Assembly: GCA_018127705.1 (NCBI GenBank)
Contig: CP072328.1
Span: 496,001-560,000 of the forward strand
DNA: 64,000 nucleotides
From: TM7 phylum sp. oral taxon 349
GTDB taxonomy: Bacteria > Patescibacteriota > Saccharimonadia > Saccharimonadales > Saccharimonadaceae
Reading direction: 5' to 3'
Below the pieces are notes generated by a model. The model was given only the letters and a program-made list of their open reading frames with translations. It did no database searches and had not been told where the DNA came from. The position numbers and the translations under genes were made by a program. Numbering within the stretch: position 1 is the first letter of the stretch; every line of letters begins with the position of its first letter. Positions 16,801-25,336 of this stretch are shown here, one piece after another.

Positions 16801-18834
16801 GTGAATCTAGCAACCAAATTAGAGCAAATCAAAGGCGTTGGGCCAAAAACGGCGGCACAGTTGCGCAGTGCAGGGCTAGAGACGGTTGGTGATTTGCTAG
16901 TGTTTTTGCCCCGTAGACACGAAGACTTCACGAATGTTGCGTCGATTGCTGAACTTAAACCTGGCAACGTAACGATTCGTGCTCGCTGCGAGAAGATCAG
17001 CACGCGTCCTGTGCGCCGCGGTTTGCGTTTGACGACGGCAGTACTAGCAGATGACAGTGGAAAGCTAAATGCCGTATGGTTTAACCAACCGTACCGTATG
17101 CAGCAGTTAGGCGCAAGCGATGAATATTTTTTCTTTAGCGGTGTGTTTGAATACAATTACGGGCGCTACCAATTGACGAACCCGAGCGCTGAGCTTGCAA
17201 AGGAGCTGCCAGTGCAAGCTGAGCGACTACTACCGGTATATCGCCAACTGCGCGGACTTAAGTCACGGACGGTGCGCAAAGTTATTGAGCAATTGCGCCC
17301 ATTGATGAGTGTATTGCCGGAGACGCTACCGCCGAGCGTTGTTGCGCATGAAGCGCTCATGCCGCGCGCTGATGCAATCAGTACAATGCATTTTCCACGC
17401 CAGGTGGACGATGTAGCGCGCGCTCGCGAGCGGCTAGCGTTTGAAGAACTATTCCAGTTAATCTTGGCAAGCCAATTGAATAAAATTGAAAACCAAAAAC
17501 TACAAGGTCATCGTATTGTATTTGAGTCTGATGTGGTACGGCAATTTGTATCGCAATTGCCATTTGCGCTTACAAATTCGCAACGTCGGGCGGCGTGGGA
17601 CATATTGCAGGATTTCGAGCACGCTACGCCGATGAATCGCTTGCTTCAGGGTGATGTTGGCAGCGGTAAAACAGTAGTAGCGGGTATTGCGGCATGTCAG
17701 GCGGCGAGTGCTGGTTACCAAACTACGTTGATGGCACCGACGGAGATATTAGCGGCACAGCATGCTGAAACGCTACGCGTACTTCTTTCGCCATTTGGCG
17801 TGACAGTTGGGCTGCTTGTTGGCAGCGTGAAGGGCGCGGCACGCGCGGCGTTATACGCGCAGATTGCTAATGGTGATGTTGATGTGGTAGTTGGTACGCA
17901 CGCATTGTTTCAGGATAAAGTTGTATTTCATAATCTCGGGTTCGTAATAATCGATGAACAGCATCGATTCGGCGTAGAGCAGCGCCAGCGCTTGCTTGGT
18001 AAATCGGGCGTACTGCCGCATTTGCTGGCAATGACGGCAACACCAATTCCGCGTTCGCTTGCGCTCACGGTATACGGTGAGCTAGACGTATCGGTACTTA
18101 ACGAGCTTCCTAATGGACGGAAGCCGATTAAGACAAGCCTCGTCTCGCCACCGTCGCGCGATAAAATTTATCAGCGGGTTGAGCGTGAGCTGCAAGCTGG
18201 TCGTCAGGCGTATATCATTTGCGGACTGATCCGCGATAATCCCGAAAACGATCGCAAAAGCGTTGAAACTGAATACAAAAAACTTAAAAACAGCGTATTT
18301 GGTCATCGTACGATCGGACTACTACACGGCAAAATGAAACCAGACGAAAAAGACCACGTTATGCAGGATTTCAAAGATAAAAAATATGATATTTTAGTGA
18401 GTACGACGGTAGTTGAAGTTGGCGTGGACGTGCCAAATGCAACTATCATGATGATTGAAGATGCGGAGCAATTTGGCCTCAGCCAGCTTCATCAGCTGCG
18501 CGGGCGTGTTGGGCGCGGCAAGCACCAAAGTTATTGTTATTTGATGATGAGCACGAATAATAAACCAAGTGAGCGTTTACGCGAGATTGAGCAGTCAAAC
18601 GACGGGTTTTACCTAGCAGAAGTTGATATGCGTTTGCGTGGTCCTGGTGAAATTTATGGGCGCATGCAACATGGCGCGCTTAATTTGCAAATCGCGACGC
18701 TTGCTGACACGAAGTTGATTACTCGTGCTCAAAAAGCGGCGCAGGCGTTTATTACGAGCGGCGAAAACTTGGCAGATTACCCAGATCTTGCGCGCGAAGT
18801 CCGTCGCAATCAACGCCTGACGACGCTTAACTAA
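16801..18834 (+). CDS. recG: ATP-dependent DNA helicase RecG
   Basis: 677 residues starting at GTG. The N-terminal wedge domain begins KLEQIKGVGPKTAAQL. The helicase core has Walker A GDVGSGKT at 284-291, DEQHRFG as motif II, TATPIPRSLALTVYGELD as motif III, and a C-terminal domain with VVEVGVDVPNAT and QLRGRVGRG. RecG regresses stalled forks and branch-migrates Holliday junctions. The length is close to the usual 680-690. Confidence 0.96.
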   Translation: MNLATKLEQIKGVGPKTAAQLRSAGLETVGDLLVFLPRRHEDFTNVASIAELKPGNVTIRARCEKISTRPVRRGLRLTTAVLADDSGKLNAVWFNQPYRMQQLGASDEYFFFSGVFEYNYGRYQLTNPSAELAKELPVQAERLLPVYRQLRGLKSRTVRKVIEQLRPLMSVLPETLPPSVVAHEALMPRADAISTMHFPRQVDDVARARERLAFEELFQLILASQLNKIENQKLQGHRIVFESDVVRQFVSQLPFALTNSQRRAAWDILQDFEHATPMNRLLQGDVGSGKTVVAGIAACQAASAGYQTTLMAPTEILAAQHAETLRVLLSPFGVTVGLLVGSVKGAARAALYAQIANGDVDVVVGTHALFQDKVVFHNLGFVIIDEQHRFGVEQRQRLLGKSGVLPHLLAMTATPIPRSLALTVYGELDVSVLNELPNGRKPIKTSLVSPPSRDKIYQRVERELQAGRQAYIICGLIRDNPENDRKSVETEYKKLKNSVFGHRTIGLLHGKMKPDEKDHVMQDFKDKKYDILVSTTVVEVGVDVPNATIMMIEDAEQFGLSQLHQLRGRVGRGKHQSYCYLMMSTNNKPSERLREIEQSNDGFYLAEVDMRLRGPGEIYGRMQHGALNLQIATLADTKLITRAQKAAQAFITSGENLADYPDLAREVRRNQRLTTLN

Positions 18835-18845
18835 CATGGTATAAT
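18817..18845 (+). promoter_or_regulatory. promoter of the 18854 gene, apparently leaderless
   Basis: CTGACG at 18817-18822, 17-bp spacer ending in TGG, then TATAAT at 18840-18845; 8 nt remain to the ATG. It overlaps the end of recG. Confidence 0.7.
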
Positions 18846-18853
18846 AAATAATT

Positions 18854-19660
18854 ATGTACAGTGGTACGACATTTCGTTCCCATTCAGGCAATATCATGGG
18901 GGTTCATCAAAAGATCGACCGCATCGCGCGACGCAACATGCGAAAGTTCACGGGCATAGAGCATTCCTTCCCGACAACGCGCGAGATTCTACACTTTGAA
19001 GGTAATAATGGTCCAGATGGTATTAAACGTAAAAGCCCGAGTGTTGATGAGCCGTGGCACTATATTGACCCGGCGAATCCGAACGATCGGGCGCTTGTCG
19101 GTATGATAAACGATCATTACGTGAATTTGGTGCAGGCGCTTCGCAATACGAACCGGGTGCGCGCCGCGTTCGAGGCCGCCTGGATGGCGCATGCGATCAC
19201 TGACGGTTTGACGCCAGCACATCACTACCCACTCAGTGATAAGATTGAGGAGCTATGGGGCAAGCCAAAAGAAGAGCGCCTGTCGATTAAGGATAAGAAT
19301 ATTATTAAAGGTGAAAATCTGCGTGACACGATGGGGCGTAATTGGGAATATTGGGGTGCGAAAGGTGTGTTTGCGACACATTTACTGTTTGAAATCGGTG
19401 TGGCGGCAGCAATCAAAACAACAGCATTCGCCGACTCTGCACCGAGCGAAGAATGGGTAAAATGTGCGGATGATCTAGGGCTGGAGCGTGTATTCTTGGG
19501 TGCAGTGCAGGAAGTCTACGCGTTAAACATGTATGAAACATTTTGGAAACAAGGATGGACGGCGCGCCTTGCAAACCAAACGCGGCGCACGCTGATTCCG
19601 AAAATTTGTGCGGTCGTGATGTACGCATGGTATGCGGCGTATCGCGAGGCGGCTTCGTGA
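18854..19660 (+). CDS. unrecognised protein with zinc-dependent phospholipase C/P1 nuclease-like His motif
   Basis: 268 residues, no clear signal peptide. The notable stretch is WMAHAITDGLTPAHHYP at 110-126, giving H113, D117 and H123/H124: the HxxxDxxxxxHH order resembles the metal-binding core of zinc-dependent phospholipase C and S1/P1 nucleases. Other His residues (H10, H18, H69, H88) could complete a site. The C-terminal part is helical, with a hydrophobic segment AVVMYAWYAAY. The function is inferred only from this motif. The stop overlaps the rsmD GTG start by two bases. Confidence 0.65.
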   Translation: MYSGTTFRSHSGNIMGVHQKIDRIARRNMRKFTGIEHSFPTTREILHFEGNNGPDGIKRKSPSVDEPWHYIDPANPNDRALVGMINDHYVNLVQALRNTNRVRAAFEAAWMAHAITDGLTPAHHYPLSDKIEELWGKPKEERLSIKDKNIIKGENLRDTMGRNWEYWGAKGVFATHLLFEIGVAAAIKTTAFADSAPSEEWVKCADDLGLERVFLGAVQEVYALNMYETFWKQGWTARLANQTRRTLIPKICAVVMYAWYAAYREAAS

Positions 19661-20211
19661 CATCAATTCGCGTCATTGCTGGCAAATACGGCGGACGTAA
19701 GCTTGACGCACCGAAGTCAAGCAATACGCGCACTAAGCCGATGGGCGAACGTATCCGCAATGCGCTATTCAACCGAGTTGGCAGTGAAGTTCGCGGTGCG
19801 TATGTACTTGATGCATTTGCAGGAACAGGCGCGGTTGGGTTTGAGGCGCTTAGCCGCGGCGCGGCGCATGTTACATTCATTGAGCGTGATAAAGTCGCGC
19901 AAAATATATTACACAAAAATATGATATCGCTTGGTGTCGAAAACGACGTTTCATTGGTCTACTCATCTGTTAGCGTATGGCTGAAATCTGGTAAAGCAGA
20001 AAATTATGACATTATTTTTGTTGATCCGCCATATCACGATACGCAGTTTTCCACAGTATCGAAACTTTTAAGTCTTCTCAAACCTGGGGCGCTTATGGTA
20101 TTATCACATCCAGGAAGAGGTGAGTTTCCGAATCTAACTAGGGAAATTGTTGTGGTGGACAATCGTAGTTATGGTAATGCTTTTCTCACCTCTTTCCGCC
20201 GAGAGAGGTAA
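19657..20211 (+). CDS. rsmD: 16S rRNA (guanine(966)-N2)-methyltransferase RsmD
   Basis: 184 residues beginning at GTG, VTSIRVIAGKYGGRKL, a typical RsmD start; earlier in-frame codons lie inside the preceding gene. SAM motif I is LDAFAGTGAVGFEAL at 51-65 and the N6/N2 methyltransferase motif is DPPY near 123. It methylates G966 of 16S rRNA. The 4-nt start/stop overlap (GTGA) suggests translational coupling with the preceding gene. Confidence 0.92.
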   Translation: MTSIRVIAGKYGGRKLDAPKSSNTRTKPMGERIRNALFNRVGSEVRGAYVLDAFAGTGAVGFEALSRGAAHVTFIERDKVAQNILHKNMISLGVENDVSLVYSSVSVWLKSGKAENYDIIFVDPPYHDTQFSTVSKLLSLLKPGALMVLSHPGRGEFPNLTREIVVVDNRSYGNAFLTSFRRER

Positions 20212-20249
20212 GTTTTCAGTATAAAAGTAGGCAATCTAATATAACCCGT

Positions 20250-20274
20250 AACCCGACGTTAGCGTCGGGTTTTG
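20250..20274 (+). terminator. rsmD rho-independent terminator
   Basis: A 9-bp stem aacccgacg / cgtcgggtt with loop ttag, followed by a short T run. Confidence 0.85.
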
Positions 20275-20359
20275 CATCATATCGGAGATCCTTCCTCATA
20301 AGTGGTAGGCGAGGCGTAAACTCCATCATACATCGCACAATATTGTTTATTGTCCACTA

Positions 20360-20381
20360 AAAAAGCCCTGAGTCAGGGCTT
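20360..20381 (-). terminator. minus-strand terminator behind the tRNA-Leu fragment
   Basis: Stem aagccctg / cagggctt with a 3-nt loop; read on the minus strand it ends in a T run. It sits 24 bp past the CCA end of the fragment at 20405, as expected of an original tRNA locus. Confidence 0.7.
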
Positions 20382-20404
20382 AGTCTGTCAAACTATCTCA
20401 ACTA

Positions 20405-20459
20405 TGGTGCGGATGAAAGGACTTGAACCTTCACGCCGTGAGGCATATGCTCCTAAGGC
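20405..20459 (-). repeat. 55-bp copy of the tRNA-Leu(TAG) 3' part, inverted relative to the intact gene
   Basis: Read on the minus strand these 55 bases equal 22169-22223, from the anticodon stem to the CCA end of tRNA-Leu(TAG). The identity stops exactly at CCA and in the anticodon stem. The 5' half of the gene is missing, so it cannot form a tRNA. It may be an attachment-site remnant or an inversion scar. Confidence 0.85.
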
Positions 20460-20770
20460 TAGATAATTAAGCTTTCTTTTCACTTAGCGGAGGAACTGCA
20501 CACACCGCCGACAAGAGGCTTACAACAGGCAAATAATGGGCAATAAAGGCAAAAATGATATAAGAGTTCTAACTCGCTGTTTTTGTTTGTTATTGTACAG
20601 GGCGCAAGGAGTCAATTCTGGAGTCTAGGGCGGAGTTTAATTAATCAAATTGGATAAGTAAGATTCTCTACTCTTAGGGGGTAGCCGTTCTCAAGAACAA
20701 AAGTGATATAATTATAGTTGAAGTTCAAATAAGGGGTGGCAAACTAATTAGGTAAAAGGGATAGCGTCTC
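20460..20770. other. intergenic, promoter of the 20771 gene only
   Basis: No ORF of note. An extended -10, TGA-TATAAT at 20704-20712, lies 58 nt before the ATG at 20771, with aaaaggg as ribosome site. Nothing else is recognisable. Confidence 0.5.
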
Positions 20771-22063
20771 ATGAGCAAATGGGAAGATCGCGTACATAAT
20801 AGCGCCACGTATACTGCAGCCAAGAAATTATTAGCCAGGTTTGATGAAGTAGATCTTGGTAATGCATCTCTTGAAGCAATCGATGATATTAATCGGGCAA
20901 AACTAGTCATTGAACTCTTAGTGGATAGACTTAGTAATACAGACGACCGCTTAATATCAATATCAAATCTTGACAATATCAACAACTATCTTTCAAGTGT
21001 AAGCTCGTGCTTTGACAACTGGCAAAACGCTCACGATGATGTGTATCTAGGTATTTCTTATATGAATGGATACATTGATGGTATATTGTCGTACATTCCT
21101 TCATTAACGCCCACTATGGACATAAAGGAAACTCGCAAGGCTATTGCGAGATTAAATAGGTCAGTTGGTCAATATAAGCGTGTAGCAGCAAAAGAGATTG
21201 ATAGCATATCCGCTAAAGGAGCCGCCTCAGAAAAGACCATTGACGAAAAAGTTACTGAAGCTAAAAACGAGTTTGAAGCACTTGGTGTGAAAATAGATGA
21301 ACTTAACAAAGACTTAAAAGATATAAAAGATTCATCAAATAAAATCTCTGCTGAACAACAATTATCATTTACAAAATCTGAAAATGTACGTAATGAGGCA
21401 GTTAATGAATTTATCAAAGAGCAGAAACGTACAATTGAAGAAGCATTTAGTAAAAAGAGTAATGAAGCCGATCGCATTGCAGATGGCATAGGCAAGAAGT
21501 TAAATGCCACCGAGATAGAGGCAAGAGATAGCCTTGCTAGAATAGATGAATTATTGAATATGGCTGGAGATAAAACACTAATCCACGATTATTCTAGTAG
21601 TGCTAAGGAAGATAAAATAGCTGCTTATGTATGGAGTGTAGTAACAACAATTTTACTGCTTGTAATGTTAGGACTTTCTTGCTGGGTAGTTTATGAAGTT
21701 ATTCATATTAAGGACGCGTCATGGCAATTCTTAATAGCTCGAGCATTTGTTATGCTATTTGCTGGAGGTGTAGCAGGATATACAGCCACTCAATCAAGCG
21801 AGCACCGCAAAGCACAGCGAGCTAATCAACGAACAGCTCATCAACTTAAAGCATTAAAGCCTTATCTGCTAAGTATTGAAGGTGATGTGAAATTAAGAAA
21901 TGAAATTATCAAAACAGTTGCATACCGAATATTCAATAATGAAGAGAATAATCAAGTTAAAAAATCAAAAGGATTATTTAAAAGCAAAGAGGAAGCTCCT
22001 ATTATGAGTTCGCAGTTGATTGAGTTGTTATTAGATTTAGCAAAGAAAATTCCTGTTAAATAA
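20771..22063 (+). CDS. unrecognised coiled-coil protein with two membrane helices
   Basis: 430 residues. Residues 1-130 are helical; 140-275 form a long coiled coil of Lys/Glu/Ile repeats; two membrane helices follow (about 284-311, VVTTILLLVMLGLSCWVVY, and 322-345, FVMLFAGGVAGYTA); a cytoplasmic Lys-rich tail ends the protein. Composition is AT-rich and Lys/Asn/Ile-rich compared with the core genes, suggesting acquisition. It is the only gene between the inverted tRNA-Leu repeats. Membrane proteins with a coiled-coil sensor are common effectors in phage-defence islands, but nothing here proves such a role. Confidence 0.75.
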   Translation: MSKWEDRVHNSATYTAAKKLLARFDEVDLGNASLEAIDDINRAKLVIELLVDRLSNTDDRLISISNLDNINNYLSSVSSCFDNWQNAHDDVYLGISYMNGYIDGILSYIPSLTPTMDIKETRKAIARLNRSVGQYKRVAAKEIDSISAKGAASEKTIDEKVTEAKNEFEALGVKIDELNKDLKDIKDSSNKISAEQQLSFTKSENVRNEAVNEFIKEQKRTIEEAFSKKSNEADRIADGIGKKLNATEIEARDSLARIDELLNMAGDKTLIHDYSSSAKEDKIAAYVWSVVTTILLLVMLGLSCWVVYEVIHIKDASWQFLIARAFVMLFAGGVAGYTATQSSEHRKAQRANQRTAHQLKALKPYLLSIEGDVKLRNEIIKTVAYRIFNNEENNQVKKSKGLFKSKEEAPIMSSQLIELLLDLAKKIPVK

Positions 22064-22138
22064 AAATATTAAAAATGTGGTAATTTATTTTATCTACTGA
22101 TATACTTACTTACAGAAATATTTCACAATATCAAATAT

Positions 22139-22223
22139 GCGGATGTGGTGGAATTGGTAGACACGTATGCCTTAGGAGCATATGCCTCACGGCGTGAAGG
22201 TTCAAGTCCTTTCATCCGCACCA
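22139..22223 (+). tRNA. tRNA-Leu (anticodon TAG)
   Basis: 85 nt with a perfect 7-bp acceptor stem (gcggatg / catccgc), D arm ggaattggtagac, anticodon stem tatgc / gcata around loop cttagga giving anticodon TAG, long variable arm typical of Leu, T arm ggttcaagtcc and encoded CCA. It reads CUA codons (and CUN by wobble). Confidence 0.95.
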
Positions 22224-22239
22224 AGTGTATAAGAGTTAT

Positions 22240-22264
22240 GAGTCCCTAAAGACTCTCTTTATTT
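22240..22264 (+). terminator. tRNA-Leu(TAG) terminator
   Basis: Stem gagtc / gactc around a 6-nt loop, followed by tctttatttt. Confidence 0.65.
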
Positions 22265-22282
22265 TATGTTGAATTGCAATAA

Positions 22283-22608
22283 TTATTGCGACACCTCTCC
22301 TAACAAATTTAATTCGTGCATAAAACGTTCAAATGGCGTATCAAACTCTAGGCATTTTCTCGGTCTGGAGTTTATTTTATATATAACATCTACTAGTTCT
22401 TTATTTTTGATTTTAGCTAAATCAGTTTTCTTAGGAAAGAATTCTCTAAGTAGGTCATTACTATTTTCGTTAGTTCCTCTTTGCCAAGCGCTATATGGAT
22501 CTGCGAAATAAAAGTCTACGTTTAATTCATTTTTTACTTTTTCATAACAAGTAAATTCCTTACCTCTATCTTATTTCTATCGTTTAAGGTAAGATAACTA
22601 TGACTCAT
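22283..22608 (-). pseudogene. IS30-family transposase remnant with internal deletion
   Basis: From the ATG at 22608 the peptide MSHSYLTLNDRNKIEV is the usual IS30 N-terminus. The frame then shifts into the catalytic C-terminus (DFYFADPYSAWQRGTNENSN, LLREFFPKKTDL, INSRPRKCLEFDTP) and ends at TAA 22283-22285. The middle of the DDE domain is missing. Confidence 0.85.
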
Positions 22609-22688
22609 ATTAACCTCCGTGTGTTTTTGTTGTTACTAACATTTTACACGAAGTTAGTATGAATTTTTTACTTGCTAGAGGTGTCGCA
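22287..22688 (-). mobile_element. 402-bp internally deleted IS30-family element
   Basis: Perfect 12-bp inverted ends (TGCGACACCTCT at 22287-22298 and its complement at 22677-22688) enclose only the first 16 codons and the last about 95 codons of an IS30 transposase. It is a non-autonomous, MITE-like derivative. It is inserted at, or has replaced, the 3' end of the KAP gene remnant. Confidence 0.85.
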
Positions 22689-22694
22689 TTTAAT

Positions 22695-23152
22695 TTTACA
22701 ATCTATCATATACTTTGAGTACTTTGAGGCGCATTGCGCTTCGGCACTTACGACCTTATACCACTCAAGGCTGATAGACCTCCAGATGCTATGCGAGCAA
22801 ATAGGTGGCGCCGGCTGTGCCAGTTAGCTCGGCGTAACTGATTTCTTACTGAGTTCCTGTGCTGGTGCGCCAAAGGACATTATGTGCAGGTTTTCTATGC
22901 TAGTAAATAGCCACGGACTGAAGTTCATAATCTCGATATCGTTTGGATGTTTTTTGAGTCAGACATTCTTCGGTTATTTTATCCACGGATGTTTTGCCAC
23001 TACCTCAAGCGCCATATAGCCCGACCGTGAATGACTCAGAGTTTGGTACTTTGACGAGCGCTTCAGCTAGACCTTTAGCAAAATCAGTGCGACCAACCTA
23101 TCTTCTTTGACTGTCGCTACTGGCTCATCGGGGTTTTATCAGACCTTGTCAT
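22695..23152 (-). pseudogene. KAP family P-loop NTPase remnant
   Basis: From the ATG at 23152, one base past the TAA of the upstream gene, the minus strand shows in alternating frames GRTDFAKGLAEALVKV, then SFTVGLYGA-stop-GSGKTS, then NDIEIMNFSPWLFTSIENL. This is the N-terminus and Walker A region of a KAP NTPase; the Trp of GAWGSGKT is now TGA. Several frameshifts and stops are present and the rest is cut off by the IS30 derivative. KAP NTPases are membrane-associated ATPases, some linked to phage exclusion. It was the third gene of the operon 25280-22695. Confidence 0.75.
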
Positions 23153-23153
23153 C

Positions 23154-24017
23154 TTATTCTGTCTCATTGCGAGTAATCAAATCATAGGCCAAACTAGAAA
23201 GCGATATGTAGTGAATAGCCAGGTTACGCTCAAGAGCTGCTGCCAGTGTGTGCGCTTTTTCATTGCGTAAAAATTGTATGGTCAGGTTCAGGTAACCGAC
23301 ACCGCGGAAGAAGTCTTTTTCGGCATGGGTTGTGCCGTCTGATTTACCAAACAGTTGCGTGTAGTATTTTTTGCTCTCGGCATTCATATTGAACACTTCG
23401 GTGGCTTTTTCGTTGCCAGTTATCTCTTGCAGTTTGTTGCGTACCAATTTATATGCTTCGTCCACCGCGTGGAAGTAGTCCTCGTTGATTAAGTACCGTT
23501 TGATGTGGTCGTAAACATTTTTGTTGATCTGTAGCGATATAAAGTCGTTGTCTATAATTGCGAGCGGCGTTTCATCTATCTGTGTGGCGGGCGTGATATT
23601 TCTAGCACCCAGTATGTCGCGGCCTGATACTTTTGACTTGGCATATAACTCTACGCCATCAAGTGCCAAGTTTTTGTTGATGGTAGCCAAGGCTCTTTTG
23701 GTGTTCCAATTTATATCTCTAACTTCCGGATGGAAGAACTCGACCAGGAATTTCAGGAACTTGGCGTCTTCTGTTTCCAGCAGGTCAAACTTATCAATGT
23801 ACCAGTTGTCATCCCAATCATTGTTATTCACGCGGTGCTGCCACAGGTCGCCTTTCATGTCAGGGTAACGGCTGTCGGTAGATGGTAGTTTTTCTAGGTT
23901 GAATATGCGCTCCCAGAACTCTACTTCGTTTAACCTGCCATAAAAGTCGGTGGCCATGTAAGTGTCCAAAACTTCTAGGATGGCATACCTGGTTATCTTC
24001 GTGATTTTATTGGTCAT
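23154..24017 (-). CDS. AbiJ-like protein: AbiJ N-terminal domain 3 plus HEPN/TIGR02391 domain
   Basis: 287 residues. Residues 1-102 carry the AbiJ-NTD3 pattern (GRLNEVEFWERIF, LPSTDSRYPDM, QHRVNNNDW, FFHPEVRD). Residues 180-287 resemble the TIGR02391 (Ymh) domain (AVDEAYKLVRNKLQEITG, FRGVGYLNLTIQFLRNEKAH), with R251-X4-H256, the RNase motif of HEPN proteins. Family knowledge: AbiJ-type proteins are abortive-infection toxins. Shine-Dalgarno ggagga precedes the ATG, 21 nt after the upstream nuclease gene; the downstream KAP remnant starts 1 nt after its stop. It has no lesion and may still be active. Confidence 0.8.
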   Translation of the reverse strand: MTNKITKITRYAILEVLDTYMATDFYGRLNEVEFWERIFNLEKLPSTDSRYPDMKGDLWQHRVNNNDWDDNWYIDKFDLLETEDAKFLKFLVEFFHPEVRDINWNTKRALATINKNLALDGVELYAKSKVSGRDILGARNITPATQIDETPLAIIDNDFISLQINKNVYDHIKRYLINEDYFHAVDEAYKLVRNKLQEITGNEKATEVFNMNAESKKYYTQLFGKSDGTTHAEKDFFRGVGYLNLTIQFLRNEKAHTLAAALERNLAIHYISLSSLAYDLITRNETE

Positions 24018-24038
24018 CTGTACATCCTCCGTGGCACA

Positions 24039-25280
24039 TCATGACTTTGTCTCATATACATCAAACAACATGACGTGAATCTCAATTTGTCGGCCGTTAT
24101 CGTCAGGTTTGGTCATAATAAAGCGCCACTCACCATCGCGTTGCTTGATTGTGCGCACGTAGTCGCTTCGTTCAGTAAATATAGCCTCGACTTTACTTTG
24201 TATATCAGAGAAGTTAGCGTTGTCTTTGTTGAATATAACGAGTGCGGTTTTGGCGTCACGCCAAGTCAAATAGCCTAAGAGCTGGTCTATGCCCTTGTCT
24301 ATGTATTTCTGACCTTTCCATAGCTTACATTCAGCAACAAAAGTCGCTTTGCTGTCGAAGGGTATTGAGATGTCTGTTTTGCCGCTCTTATGGAATAGCT
24401 CGCCGCCAACCACGCCACTCTTTATGCTCGCAGACAAGCCGACCAGCAGCATGTCCCGGAGCGCTTCTTCGTCCTTTGATTCTGACGCTCGGTTGGTTTC
24501 CATAGATGCACCCATGCTTCGTATGGTTTCAAGTATCGTTTCGTAATCTTCGCTTGATATTGTTCCACCAGGTTCATCTTTTTTGGTTGAGAGTGGAGTC
24601 AGCTTTTGCACTGAAATCCTAACTTGATTTAATGGGCTAGGATTGTCTGATTTTTCAAGTGGTATACTCAGCGCAGTCTTTATCGAGTCGAGTTTGTTTA
24701 TTTGCTCAAAACGTTTGGCGACTGCTTCGACTACCACGCCTTTAACACGCTCTTCAAACCCAGATAAGTCGTTGTTTATGTAATCTATGTTTTGTTGTAT
24801 TGATGCTATCTTTCCGTCTACTGCATCCTTTATCCGCTCCGCAGTGGTGTTTGATTCAGTAAACTCCAACGCAAAAGTTAATTCGTTGCCAGTAATCACG
24901 GCATCATCATACGTCATTCGCATTCTAGTAGGAATGACTTTGAATAGGTCTGCGGAACCAGTGAACGGTATCGTAATAACGACCTTATAGCCGGGCACGC
25001 TGATTGGACTATTGTCAAATACTTGTACATACATATTGTTGCCGATGACATCTACCTTGGTCTCCACTATGTCCTGGGTTTTGTTGTCCGCCAACAGCAC
25101 CAGCGGGGCTAAGTTATAGCCAGACACGATGTGATCAACTATTTGCTCCTGACTGTTTGCCTCAAAAACACTCTTTTCAATATTACTGGCTTTTTGACGA
25201 GCGTCGACAATAATACTCTCTGACCATTCGTGCCATCCGATTGCGTGAAATAGATAGTTCTTTGATCGACCATAATGCAT
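24039..25280 (-). CDS. PD-(D/E)XK nuclease-domain protein with coiled coil
   Basis: 413 residues from the ATG at 25280. Residues 1-145 are an unrecognised alpha/beta domain, 145-200 a coiled coil, 265-350 a restriction-nuclease fold: E271/E272, D303 (GKTDISI), E317-x-K319 (VAECKLWKG), then a helix IDQLLGYLTW, in the usual PD-(D/E)XK order. A longer frame from 25391 runs through a hairpin and has unlikely sequence; a TATAAT box at 25290-25295 lies 9 nt before the ATG I chose. It heads a three-gene defence-like operon. No methyltransferase partner is present, so it is not a classical restriction system. Confidence 0.8.
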   Translation of the reverse strand: MHYGRSKNYLFHAIGWHEWSESIIVDARQKASNIEKSVFEANSQEQIVDHIVSGYNLAPLVLLADNKTQDIVETKVDVIGNNMYVQVFDNSPISVPGYKVVITIPFTGSADLFKVIPTRMRMTYDDAVITGNELTFALEFTESNTTAERIKDAVDGKIASIQQNIDYINNDLSGFEERVKGVVVEAVAKRFEQINKLDSIKTALSIPLEKSDNPSPLNQVRISVQKLTPLSTKKDEPGGTISSEDYETILETIRSMGASMETNRASESKDEEALRDMLLVGLSASIKSGVVGGELFHKSGKTDISIPFDSKATFVAECKLWKGQKYIDKGIDQLLGYLTWRDAKTALVIFNKDNANFSDIQSKVEAIFTERSDYVRTIKQRDGEWRFIMTKPDDNGRQIEIHVMLFDVYETKS

Positions 25281-25289
25281 ATTACTTAA

Positions 25290-25295
25290 ATTATA
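25290..25295 (-). promoter_or_regulatory. -10 box of the nuclease/AbiJ/KAP operon
   Basis: TATAAT on the minus strand, 9 nt from the ATG at 25280, so the mRNA would have almost no leader. No clear -35. Confidence 0.5.
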
Positions 25296-25336
25296 CAATA
25301 AACCCAGCAAATCTGAGTAATCAGAGCAAAGCTCTG

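Noticed and set aside
22266-22511. 81-codon plus-strand ORF
   Set aside because: It is the antisense shadow of the IS30 transposase remnant, which reads clearly on the minus strand.
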